DNA of 64,000 bases, taken from Alitta virens. Lineage: Eukaryota > Annelida > Polychaeta > Phyllodocida > Nereididae. The DNA lies in NCBI GenBank assembly GCA_932294295.1, contig OW028575.1, forward strand, positions 15,318,058 to 15,382,057, written 5' to 3'. How positions within the stretch are numbered: the stretch's first letter is position 1; every line of letters begins with the position of its first letter. Shown here piece by piece: positions 27,382 through 39,100 of the stretch. Under the pieces are notes generated by a model that saw only the letters and a list, made by a program, of their open reading frames with translations, did not search any database and was not told the origin of the DNA. A program made the translations under genes and the position numbers.

Positions 27382-27545
27382 CGGCGTCCTCGTGTAAATT
27401 TACAACCCCGATTCGTGCAAGAGTTGCAGTTGATAGTGTTGGCTTCCATTTGCTGCTTCATGTGGTAGCGAGACGCTTTCCATTTCTCAAACAAGAGATG
27501 CCACAAAGAGGAGTAAGAGCTCATATTGGTTACTTGAGGGCCACA
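27382..27545 (-). CDS. Possible exon, unidentified gene
   Basis: An open minus-strand frame ending at a good donor (GTGAGTAG) encodes MSSYSSLWHLLFEKWKASRY, then a segment ending NCNSCTNRGCKFTRGR. It may start at an ATG at 27522-27524 or be an internal exon after a CAG at 27546. The amphipathic tract followed by closely spaced cysteines looks protein-like. The family is not recognised. Confidence 0.36.
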
Positions 27546-28101
27546 CTGATGCTCTTGGGTCACTTTGTCTAATGTTGTGGTTTCATAGCATCATTGTCGC
27601 CGAGACAAAAGCGGTTGTCCGGATGCTGATGGTCTGTCCAGGGTCTGTCCAAGCATCTGTTGCATTGCACATAGCCCTGCCAATTACTACTGGCCTTGGG
27701 GGTTTAAGTGCTATAATATAATCCAGCTTCCATTTCAGCAGGTACTACCATCCTAAGTCACTAACAGGTGTGTCTGACGTACACTTCTTAATATGGTGAA
27801 GAATCTGCACACAGCTTTGCAATAAACCAAATCAGTTTCCTCGTCGGTGGTTCAACAGATCATGGCTTGAATTTGCTTCCACAACCACAAGGTTATAGGC
27901 CTTTCGGTCTACTGAACGTCTTTATGAAGCAGGGTAATAAAAGCCTGACAATATCATAGGTGAGGTTGCCAAAGGCTTTGAGCAAATTGAAGACCTTTAT
28001 TACAAAACAACTATCCAGATGCAGGACCACAATATGCTGGATAATCTTAGATGCAATTTATATGAAGTATGGCATCACTAGGATCTGGCCAATACAATAT
28101 G

Positions 28102-28143
28102 CCAATGTTGGCCCAATGTTGGCCTAATGTTGGCCCAATGTTG
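28102..28143 (+). repeat. 11-bp tandem repeat
   Basis: CCAATGTTGGC repeated 3.8 times with a single substitution. Confidence 0.85.
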
Positions 28144-30402
28144 ATTACGGCAGACTGCACTCTATCATGCTCGATCGTTTCGTGATGAAGGTCGTTGCTC
28201 GTGTCTCATCAAGGGGAAGTATGACTGTACCACTAAAGTGACAACCTTCTGACAACCCTCTGACGACCGTTATTTTCACTGCTTATAAGGAGATGACAAA
28301 TAAGACGTGTGTGGGTTTCAGAATAAACATACAAGACATGACATTCCTATTCAGTGTCATTTCGCATCAACGAGCAAATGGTTGGTGTTTTTCGCTTATA
28401 GAGAAAGTCATTAGAAAGAAAATCCAGTTCAATTTAAACCTAATCACATTTGAGCCAATTCAGTGAAATGTGATCCAATAGACGGTCTCAGCAAAAACAA
28501 GATTCTTCATATGGCGTTGATTAAGTTGACATGCCACTCCTATATTTCAGAACCAAAATTCATGCCTGTTCAAACCTGTGTTCAGTTTTACATTTTTGCC
28601 TTACAGTTTGGCCACAATAATACCAAATACAGACGTTCACATATCACGAGGCGCAATAATTAGGATTATTCGGCGAATTTCTTTCCTATATCATACAATA
28701 CAAGCCGTGTCCAAATATAGGCAATTTGAAATAATTTCCAATTCAAAATCTCGAGTCACATATTGCATTTCAATAAGTGTGATCCATAAACCATCACCAT
28801 GGTCTTCGGTTGCTTCTTATGTTGCGAATTGATTCTGATGTGGCGAAGTCCAGAATGCTCCCGACTAATCTTTAGCAGACAGAGCAAAAGAAGTTTTGGA
28901 AAGATCTTGGGAAGATGTTGACTTTTAACGACTTCAGGGTTCGTATCAGTTCAGTTTCCTGTTTACAACTGATATGACTGGCTCATTAGTCTTTCGAAAG
29001 TCCTTTATAAGCTGTCAAAAGCTTAATACGCACTTAAGACGTTGTTCTTAATAAGCAAGGAAATCGGGTCCATGTTAAGGTCAGAAAGATAGTCTTCCTA
29101 TCAATGACTAATGACCTTTATCAAGGTAATATCACAAAGCCCTAATTTGTCTGAATGTGTTATTATTACTCTGGTAAATTGCAAAATATCCAACAAAATT
29201 TGATTTAATAACCGTCAGAATTAATCATATTATCCAATGCAACTCATTGCTTCATAATTAAGTCCTTATTCATATTACAGTAACTAAATAACTATCAGTA
29301 TCCACAGCATTTACAAGTAAATAAAAACCCTATTCTTTAACACATGACCAATCCAAACTTGCAATTATAACCAGTAATGCCAGATGAAGCCACTTAAAAC
29401 AGTCATGTGCCATGTAAAGGTGAACCAGCATAAAAGTCACCTGATCCTTTTAAATGTAGCCCATGTATGTTACATAGCTATTTTTGCATATTAGTGCATG
29501 TAATCCTATATCCTCAAGGCTGCTTCTGGGTGTTCAACTAATCCCAAAATATATACTCTACGCGGAATTTGTGGATAACCAGTGTCAATAATCCGAAATG
29601 TGAAATAGCTACAACTGGAAAAATCCTTGGTCATATGTTATTTTTGATAACTATATCATAAATATATATTTATATTCATAAAGCGTACGAGGTGTGAAAA
29701 CAACCATCCAATGTATATCAATGAGAAAAGATCAGTCTAGTTAACATTTGTGTCGTTAAAATTGTTTACATTCTATAAGTCCATAACGTCCCGTGGTGTT
29801 TGTATACAGTCCAATCAAACAGCAAACCTCAAAAGCAGTTGTTTACTAACGTCTCCTTGATGCTGTGAAATGTAAACAAACAAACAAAAAGCCAAGTAGC
29901 CAAGCTGCAAAGATTCCTTGGTCCTTAGCCAGGTGAGCTGCTGATGGTGATGGGAACTTGGTACTGATGAGTCGAGCAGCAGCCGCAGCAGCAGGCAACT
30001 GAGCCAGCATCCATCAGATGATGCTATGACGCCCATCGAGCATCCCAGCAGCCAGGGAGCAGCCCACTGTAACCCACTGTAGCCACGTGGTATTGCTCAT
30101 TGCTCAGCCTCATTGCTCAGCCAATGTCTCCGCCTTCTAGAGTGAGCAGCCCACAGGGACACTTCCTAGGTGAAGCAATAACTAAGTCTGGCCACTCTTT
30201 TGTCTTGACTGACTTCAATGACACTTTTTCAAAGTACAACTGACTGTCTGCTCATTCCAAGCTATATTCGGTTGTGCATTTCAACATTAAGACAATATCA
30301 TTAAATATGGTGGATGGAACCTGGTACTGTAATGTTTCCCCTCCTGTCACCTTCCTTCGTTACTTCGTTCCTTCCTCCCTTCATTCGATCCTTCCTTTCC
30401 TC

Positions 30403-30403
<1 letters not shown>

Positions 30404-30434
<31 letters not shown>
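30404..30434 (+). repeat. TATC microsatellite
   Basis: Pure (TATC)n of about eight units, preceded by a CCTT-rich pyrimidine stretch. Confidence 0.9.
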
Positions 30435-30435
<1 letters not shown>

Positions 30436-31719
30436 CATTTCATTTCATTTCTGGATCTAACTGTTTTTCCCAGAACCGTGTTATATTTATTGAGAAAACA
30501 AAAAAACGGGTCATGCAATATTTTAAACGGAAAATTCCAATAAGTAAAGCTTATGAAATGATTTGCAATATTTATTAACTGTCTGAATTATTTTGACAGA
30601 TGTTACTTATTCAAATATATTTCATTTTACTAATATCTATGCATGCAGTAACTTTACATAACTTAGCTGATAAAACTTGATTAAGTTTACATTTTTGACA
30701 GTTTTAACCAAAATTCTATTTGCATTACAAATCCCATGCATAGATTTAATCTGACAAAATCTTGACATTCGAATTGACACAATATATCTGCTTCCGAAAC
30801 TTTTCTATTTCATTTTCTTCAAATCGCTCGTTATAGCAACAAGACTGTAATGGAATTTATACAAGGTCTTGAGAGCCATATGAGAAAATAAACTCATCAG
30901 TGTTCTCAAGACTGTTTTCCTCAGAAGAGAATTCCCAATTCAATTTGTGGCTGCCAAATGAAATCCAGAAAAACAACCCCAAGCCAGAGAGCCGAGTAGC
31001 CAGCCATGGAGTCCGCCAAGGAGCTAGCTAGAACCAGCGCTTGGAGACGGTCGATAATCGCTATAACATTTAAAAGGGCTTGGTGCAGAATAATAAGATG
31101 GTCATCATCATTACAATATACATTACTAGAGAATTATATAACGCTAATGCGTGCTTATGATAACTATCACTGTACAAATGGACTACATTACTGGCATACA
31201 TACGGGCCTTGGACCCTTGGTGAGCTTCATAAACCACTGATTCATGCAATAATGAAGTCATGAATTTACATATATAGTGGTTCTGCCCTAATCACTACAT
31301 AAATATAATAATTTTGATTAATAGTAGCATTGTGGTATTGTACTATCATAGACTCAATCAGCCATAAATGCTCATTGACTACAGCTAACATAAAAATATA
31401 CAATTAGTGTACTCAACAGCTCAAGTTAATTGCTCAAACGTAGCAACTCTGTTAGCTGGAGTAATTGAGTTACTCATACAATGTAAACTACCAATCAAAT
31501 TTGATTACCATTTAATTTGGATGCAGCATTTGATGAATGACTTCAGTCTAATTATAAAACAAGTACTTGTAAATGTGCTAGCGCAGTGCATTTTCTATCA
31601 GACTGCGTCTCATTTCATATGCACAGCATTTCCAGTAAACATCCAAGACGTCATAAGCAACATGTCACACTTCAGAATGTGGCACTGGCTTCCTCAGCAA
31701 AGGCAATACATAGGCAATA

Positions 31720-31935
31720 CATGAGATTGGCTGGGACCTGCCTAAGCGTGAACGCGATAGGCAGGTTGCCTCTACCTATCCCGGATGGCTGATTGGCCAA
31801 GAACTGAATTTTCTGATTGGCTGTGCCATTTTTAGACTGGGGATCACGTTCCGGCTAATGGCAGCCCCTACCTGCGTACTGCGTCAGCTAGTCGCAGCGG
31901 GCCAGCGAATACATGGGATACTGGCGAAGGATATA
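31720..31935. promoter_or_regulatory. CpG- and CCAAT-rich patch, candidate promoter
   Basis: Three ATTGG boxes (31726-31730, 31792-31796, 31816-31820; CCAAT on the minus strand) lie in a segment with far more CpG (CGTG, ACGCG, GCGTAC, GTCGCAGCGGG) than the surrounding AT-rich DNA. No TATA box or first exon is established. Minus-strand exon candidates lie to the left. Confidence 0.35.
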
Positions 31936-32307
31936 CGACGACTCAGGCCACATAGAAAAATATGTTTGCTTGCACAGCACCCAACAAAAGGCATAAAAGA
32001 TTAGCTACATGGACAAGCATATGAAAAACCATGAAATATGCATGATTGCTGGGTCAGATTGAATCCTTAGCACAATTTACAAGTCTGGATGACTGAAAAG
32101 CCAGGAATTTTAAATTTACTAAATGTACAAATAAAGTGTACGAATTGCATGAAATCATAATAAGTATTGATTACAATGCTCAGTGCACATACGCTTATGC
32201 AATTTAACGGATTATTGCCATAATAAAATCTTCTTAAAGCAATACAAAATATTACTTGCTAGCCCTGGATGGGCAAATGGTGGCAATAACTTTGTAATTA
32301 CATTTGT

Positions 32308-32530
32308 AGATCTCATTACAAAATATGTTCTGTAATTTCCTTACATCTGTTCAACTTCAAAAGTAAATTAACCATTTCATAGATCTCATTACATAATATG
32401 TGAAACAATCTAGATATGTCTGGGTTTTTTTTAAGTAAGAAGATAAAGTGAATTAACTATTTCTCAGATCTCATTACATAATATTTACTGCAATTCAGAT
32501 GTGTTTGTATCAACTTTAAAGTAAGACAAA
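32308..32530 (+). repeat. Degenerate tandem repeat, 73-85-bp period, 3 copies
   Basis: AGATCTCATTACA starts at 32308, 32381 and 32466, each followed by AATAT and, further on, by a CAACTT(C/T)AAAAGTAA-like stretch. Period and sequence have drifted. Confidence 0.55.
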
Positions 32531-32589
32531 ATAAATCAACTTAAAGCCAAAGATAGCCGAGAAGTAAATCAAACAAAAGAAGTACAATG

Positions 32590-32790
32590 TATGTTTGTGG
32601 TGGTGGGTGAGTGGAATAGGGCTTTACAGCCTGTATTTCTGCACCTGATGGGCTACTGGGACAGGCAGGAACCATGGCAATGAGATGATGGATGAAACAG
32701 CCATCCAACTTAGGCTCAACGGGAATTGAACCGGAAACCAAGTGGTTGGAAGCCAAGCACGCCACCACTGAGCTAGGCCCCCATCGTCAC
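32590..32790 (-). mobile_element. tRNA-headed SINE of a second type
   Basis: Minus strand: a tRNA-like head with A box TAGCTCAGTGGTGG and B box GGTTCAATTCCC, followed by an unrelated body with GGATGGCTGTTTCATCC and CAGTAGCCCATCAGG. The head is tRNA-like enough to suggest recent origin, but the acceptor-stem ends do not pair well and it is followed by SINE body, so it is not called a tRNA gene. Confidence 0.5.
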
Positions 32791-32905
32791 AACGTATGTC
32801 TAACTCTGTACAAAAGAAAACAATCTATTCTGAAAGGATTCAAAAGAATGAAGAGGAAATAGGTCTCCTTAAAAGGAAAAAACGAGTGTCACGTGTAATT
32901 GGGCA

Positions 32906-33149
32906 TCAATAGTCACACTGCTCTTCTAAATTTATACCAGAGACCTGCGTGGGAGGGCTCATTTGGTTCAATATCCCCCAAGGAAGTGGCAAAACAGCAC
33001 AGTTCACATTTCTGTGTCTTGTAAGTGAAGGAATCCAGTCTGAAACATCAGTCTCAGCTTTCAAAAATCTAGAAGAATGTATAGAATATCGCCCACACGA
33101 GAGCCTCTTCTTGTCTAGTGCCAAAAGCCTCTGCTTCATTTGAAGAAAG
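32906..33149 (-). CDS. Unassigned gene, last coding exon
   Basis: 244 bases, residues 191-271 and TGA. The acceptor GCTGCAAG is preceded by a weak pyrimidine tract, but joining here continues the preceding helix smoothly as WQDSFLQMKQRLLALDKKRL in the correct phase. A GTCTCT after PPTQ at about 32949 could act as a weak donor, giving a different C-terminus; the simple reading runs 12 more codons to the stop. Confidence 0.6.
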
Positions 33150-36100
33150 CTTGCAGCAAATTCGATGGAAACATGTGGAATTTAAGACATCTGGAAAACA
33201 ATGAATTTTCCATCTACACTCTGCTTGAACATGCCTTTGTCATGAAACATTTACAGCATGACTTCAGTGGAAAGAAAATACAATCATAAAGTGACACAAC
33301 AGGGCGAATTCGTTGGAACTTAAGCATCTAGAGATGAATATACAGAGTCTGCATTACAGACAACGATACAGGGACATTCTCAGTATCAAGTTAAATCGAA
33401 GCAGTAAGAGGTCACAACTGAGTTTTTGCTCATAAGGCATTGCACTTTATCCCAAGTGCAGATCATGAATGCGGGTAATAAGATAGCACTGAACTCCCTT
33501 ACGAAAAAAAAGAACTCGTTACAACGACATTCATGAGGTAAGGAGGAAGTAGTTTGAAACAGCAGTCATCGAACCCAAAGTGAACAGGGTTTTTTGCCAA
33601 CCCCAAAACCTCATTCAGCTCAAACTGAAGTGCCTCAGAATCTGGCACCTGTCCCTGCAGTCAGAGCACAATTGACAGGGTTCTGGGGCTAAAGAGAGGA
33701 CAGGTCTGACACAAGGTGCCATTCTGGACCAACTTAGCTTCATTTTGGGCCTACTCATGTCCCATGCAACGGCTCAACCCACACACAGACCTGCCAAATA
33801 GGACACTTGTTGACCCCATGTACCAATCATGAACCACGTCACTTGGACACCTGCAGCGACGTCCTACAACGTCGCCAGCACGTGTAACCACGTGATATAT
33901 GACGTTGCAATCACCATGACCTTTAACAGGTCCCGGAAGATTGAACGGAAGACTGAATAAAATAAGACAGGGTCAGTTCTGTGCAATGCCTGCATCATTC
34001 ATGAGTGACCTTTGAATCTGGTTCCAGTCCCAATTATTAGTCTCAGTGAGAGTTGAATGGTATTGAATGGCACCAACAGCTTTCAAAACAAAGCTAATTA
34101 ACCTGGACGTCAAAGTCACGGAAATGTTTTGAACGTTCCTAATGAAACACTGACCTAAAGTTGCCCGAGCTTCTTACCAGCTGCCAGAAACTGACATATA
34201 TTTCATTGCTAAGACCTTTAAAAACAGTTAATGGCCAGTCAACATTGCTTCGAGTATACATGTGCTGTTCCTGTAATTATCAAGATTGTAAACTGATTCA
34301 TTTATTATAATATACACGAAATTGGCAAGTTAGGACAGCAATCTCTATAAATGAAATAGAAAATAATTCATTTAAACAGTTTATTTATTGATAATAGACA
34401 CAATGTAATTTATTGTTATCCATCCCTCTTTGGTCATCATCCCATAACTCAGAATCATGATATCCACCAAAAAAGTCATTATCAACAAGAAAATGACACA
34501 TTATTTCCAATCCACAAAAAGATAGTTGATTCATGCAATTACCATATTGCAGATATTTAGACCTACGCCCATGCAATCATATGACCCATACATAACGGAG
34601 TAATGTTGTTGTATAGGCAAACATCTCTAGGGCCAAGAAATCTATTTCTGCTCCAGTAATCCAATTCACCCAATATATTCTGCTGTATTCGGTAAAACCA
34701 TTTTTATGACATTATCAATCCTTGTGTGTAAACAGGTAGCCATATTTAGATCCTAAGCATCTTGGCAGACGTACACACACATAAATCAGTGTTAATGCGC
34801 TACAGGGCAATCAAGCACTTATGATCCAATGCATTATTATTATTCATATAAGAGTCCATTAGGTAGAATGTCTTACAATATGACAGAACTACGTCATACC
34901 ACTTCAAACCGAGAGAGGTCGCCTGGGTAGTCACACAAAGGTCACGTGACAAGCAGAAACAAGATTGCGGGCAAACCAATTAGCTAGCATAATCATTTTT
35001 ATATACTTTATAACAGATTTTATATATTTGTTTAATCACGGAGTACAGTGCAGCCGGATGTCGTATGAATGAGATGTTAACTTGGTAGTTCTTTGTATAC
35101 GGTGTCTATGCTGGTGCAAGTGAAAGATCCCACCGTCAGGTATATGTGTAACATGGCGAAGAGTCTCACCATCTCTCGCATTTGAATACCTCGTAGGTAG
35201 CAAGAATGTGCCTTGGAGGGTTGCACTACCCTAATGCTGATTTTGTCGACTTGTTTCAATAAAACAGTCATCTTAAAACAATTTGATGCAACTCAAATGT
35301 CATAACTTACTGAATAGTGGTATTTGTGAAGACTACATCACAACTTCTATTTTTTCTCAATATTAAAAAAAAAATTTTTATGGCAAAGCAAACAGATAGG
35401 GACGTTATAGCAGCAATATTCTGCATCTGTTGCAACAAACACAATATAGGCTCTCCAATATTTCTCAGTGAACAAAATGAGATAAAACAATATGCTCTAA
35501 GCTCGTGATTATTTCGTCAGTTTAATCAATAATCTAAAAAAAATAAAGTCTTAACTGCAGTATGTAGCTGAATTTATAACTTTAAATTACAGAACATACC
35601 TACATGAAATATATGCGAAATTTTTAGATCAACTTAATTAGTAGAATCTGTATGTTTTTCGGTACGAATGAATCAGAAACTACTTTATTGTACAAAAACT
35701 AAATCATATATTTGCATTAAGGCAATTTTGATAAGACAACCTCTCTATTAAGTATCGATAAAAAAAATATTGCAACTCAGTATATGTTTGAATTCACCAA
35801 CAACCTCATATACAATCACTTCACTATTGAAACCAATGACTGCCTTGCCTGGTAGCTCCTACTGTGATATTCCTAGAGTGTACAGGTTTTTTTTCTCTTG
35901 ATATTTTTCTTTCATGTAGATCCTCAATCAACTACTATCTTGGGGGTGAGCAGACCAAATAAAATAACCAAATAAAATAAAACGACTATGTATTTTTTTT
36001 ACGAGTTTAGTCATTTAGTCACAGTCGAAACTATGATGCAATTATACATGCCCTTCCCTTTCAGATAAGAAGATAAGCCCGTGTAAATTTGCTTAAAATC

Positions 36101-39100
36101 TCCAGGATGCAATTTACTGTGTTGCTGTGATTAGCAAGGATTAATTTTACATTTTAACTTCCTCGTTCAATCACCACCCAGACCAGCATGGCAGCACATA
36201 ACGGAAAGTGCCAAAATTAGAACCATAATCGCTCATAATTTACTATAATATACCTAAAGTTAAAACAGAAACGCTGCAAAACTTCCAAAAAAATTTCTAA
36301 ATTTTTTTAATGTCCTTTTTCGGTTTTTACTTCATTTTTGATAATGCCCGACAAATCTCAACTCGTCTGTTATATATAGCTGTCAATAAAAAATCTATAT
36401 ATATATATATATATAATATATATCTAGTCTCAATGTCTCCATGTCTCATTGCTACTGGTCTGAAGCTTTGTCAGCTTAATTGATCAGCTGCCAGAGGCAA
36501 ACGTAGTGATGAGATAAGGTGGGGTCGTTATTCTTGTAAGTATTTCGTCAGCATTGCACAGACACCATGTTCAAGGCACACCAATTTAGCACACCAATGC
36601 AGAGTGTCAAGCGTCAAACATCCGGCTGAATATTTAAATTAATTTAGTATAGCTCATGTAGCGTGCCCAGGACACGGATCGAACCCTGGAACCTTCATAT
36701 GAGCCGGCCAGTGTACTCACCGGAAAATTCTTTAACCACTAGGCCCACCCATATATGGCCAACTGCAGGCTACATAACATATAGGTAAACATACTGACCG
36801 TCAGTCAGAAGCTAACGTAATGATGAGATGCTAAAAGTCATAAATAATGATAATGCTACCCCAAAAGGACACATCAAGACAATTAATGGGGTCTTTTTCA
36901 GAAAACAATTCTCCTTCAACACAATGCCGAACTTGGAAGAGAAACCCACAACTAAAAATATACATCGCTCATTACACTATTTTTTTATCAAATCCTTTCC
37001 ATTTTGACAGTAGCAATTGCATATTTATTTGTGTCTGTGCAAATTGAAAATCACAACCCATGAGCCTCTCGAGTGCTTTATGAGTCAAAATGTGTAAATG
37101 TTTTGCGAAAAAGAAAAAAATCTTAATGGCCTACATACATGCCACACGTGTTGTAGCAAACAAATTGAAAGTCTATGACCTTAGGTCAAATAAGATAATC
37201 TAAATATAGCCTAAAACATACAATATGTTGCCAAAAAAAAGCCCATAAACATCAAATAATTGCCATAGTACAACACAGCAGGCAGACAGTAACCAAATCA
37301 GCTATATTTCATCTTTAATTTACTTTAAACACACAATATCGTCCATTGGTCAGTTTGACAACTTATTAGTCATAAATTTAGACCAAAAAAAGAACCGTTA
37401 TCTTCAGCTCAGGAATTCAATCGAGAATTTCACAAAAAGTTGAAAATATCCTATTCATGGATTGAATCCTTGTGTCTGTACTAAAACATCGAAAGTCAAT
37501 TAAATCTGTAACACCAGTGACATGACTTCATTTTTATGGCAACCAAGGAAACTAAGAGTTAAATTGACACCTATACCGGCTCTTAATTAGAAGTTAAAAG
37601 TGTGTTTCATCCGCAAAACTTTTACTACACAGGCAAATAAAGATTGTTTACTCAATTCTCAATAAAAGTTGTTGGACTTAGCTGAACAAACGAGTTTTAA
37701 CCTGATTTCCTGATTTGAATGACGAAACACGTATGCATGTCTCAACCCATTCCTTACCATTGCTGAAACATACAGCAAAAGGTGCATGTTTATACAATAG
37801 TTTGGACAGAGAGGAATGGCACAATATTTTGAAAGAAAATATACAATGTAGTTTGTAGACCTTTAGAAATATTAAATCGAAGAGATTTTTCTCTTCATTA
37901 GCATACTTTCCAACTTTTTATGAGTGATAAACAACTCGAAAAGAAAATGTTTGCTACATAACTATCTTTCCAATATTTTATGCAACATTCAGGCTGCTTG
38001 GGAAACAGCAGTAACGGTTATAAGGAAAAGAGCCGAAAGTATTTCTTTCTTAGTATAGAGGTGCCATTATCAGTTAGTTTCGGTGCTAATTCATTAATAA
38101 GATTTCAGGCCATCATGCAGAACTAAGTTACATGTTTTATATGAAAAGCTAGTACCAAAAATTTTCTATACATTTTTGTACAAAACGAATCACTATCACT
38201 TTCTCTCTGTCAACACCATGGATGACCTCCGTTTTTAGACCACACCACCAAAGTGGCCTCAATGGCGAGGTGGCCGTACTAAGGATCAAATGATTTATGT
38301 TTAAATATGGGAAATATTTAGAACCATATGATAGCACTTCTCAGATTAAACAATAAATGATTCAAAGTATGACCCACCTGTCTTGCCAAGCCAGGAGAAC
38401 TTCTTGACCCTCTGGGGTCACGGGGTCAACCCTGTACTTGGAAGATGACATCAAGTTACGTAAGCATCGTACTTTAGAGCTACAGCCATGGCCGACTTTC
38501 CTGGCCATGTACTGCATACCATCCTCGCACAGTTTGAGAGCCATACTGAGCAAGAAATTAAGTCATTAGAATACTATAATAGCATTGTAAATTATCCTTT
38601 CCAAGTTGGTAAATGACGTCTATTCAACGTCACTGTCCACGTGCTGAATTCGTGTTGACATCAATAAAGCATTCGACAGAGTTGAAATGAGAACCGTATC
38701 AACCGTATCAACCGTATCAAATCACACTGGGGATCAAGAAAGTCATTTGGCGCCATATATTTCCTTTTGTTTACACCTGATGTCGTATGTGTAGTGTAGT
38801 ATATCACATATTTTATAGTTTTTTTCCGTGTGTGAGAAGTCTACTAACTCGGTCAGTGTTCCACAGTAAACTAAATTGAAGTCCCCCACATACATAAGGC
38901 AGGCATAACTCAACCTTAATCCTGTTTGTTGATCACACTATGATTTATACAAGCACACGAGTATCTAACATCTAATTTCTCACAATTAAGCTAATAATTT
39001 CTCTAATCTACCTCTAGAAGGCAGTGAAGTGCAATACTAATCCAATAACAGCCAGTTGAGACATGCTTATCTCGATCAAACGCTCATGAAGATCCATTAT

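Larger units (their letters stand above)
27546..32905. other. Non-coding stretch with one promoter-like patch
   Basis: It contains the 11-bp repeat at 28.1 kb, CAG-rich and GCTCATT repeats at about 29.96-30.13 kb, the TATC repeat at 30.4 kb, the CCAAT/CpG patch at 31.7-31.9 kb, the tandem repeat at 32.3 kb and a SINE at 32.6-32.8 kb. No coding exon is supported. Confidence 0.45.

Noticed and set aside
31006..31263. Plus-strand frame starting MESAKELARTSAWRRS
   Set aside because: Attractive start context, but the rest is chance-like with no splice sites or homology.
32715..32790. tRNA gene
   Set aside because: A and B boxes are present, but the acceptor stem does not close and SINE body follows.
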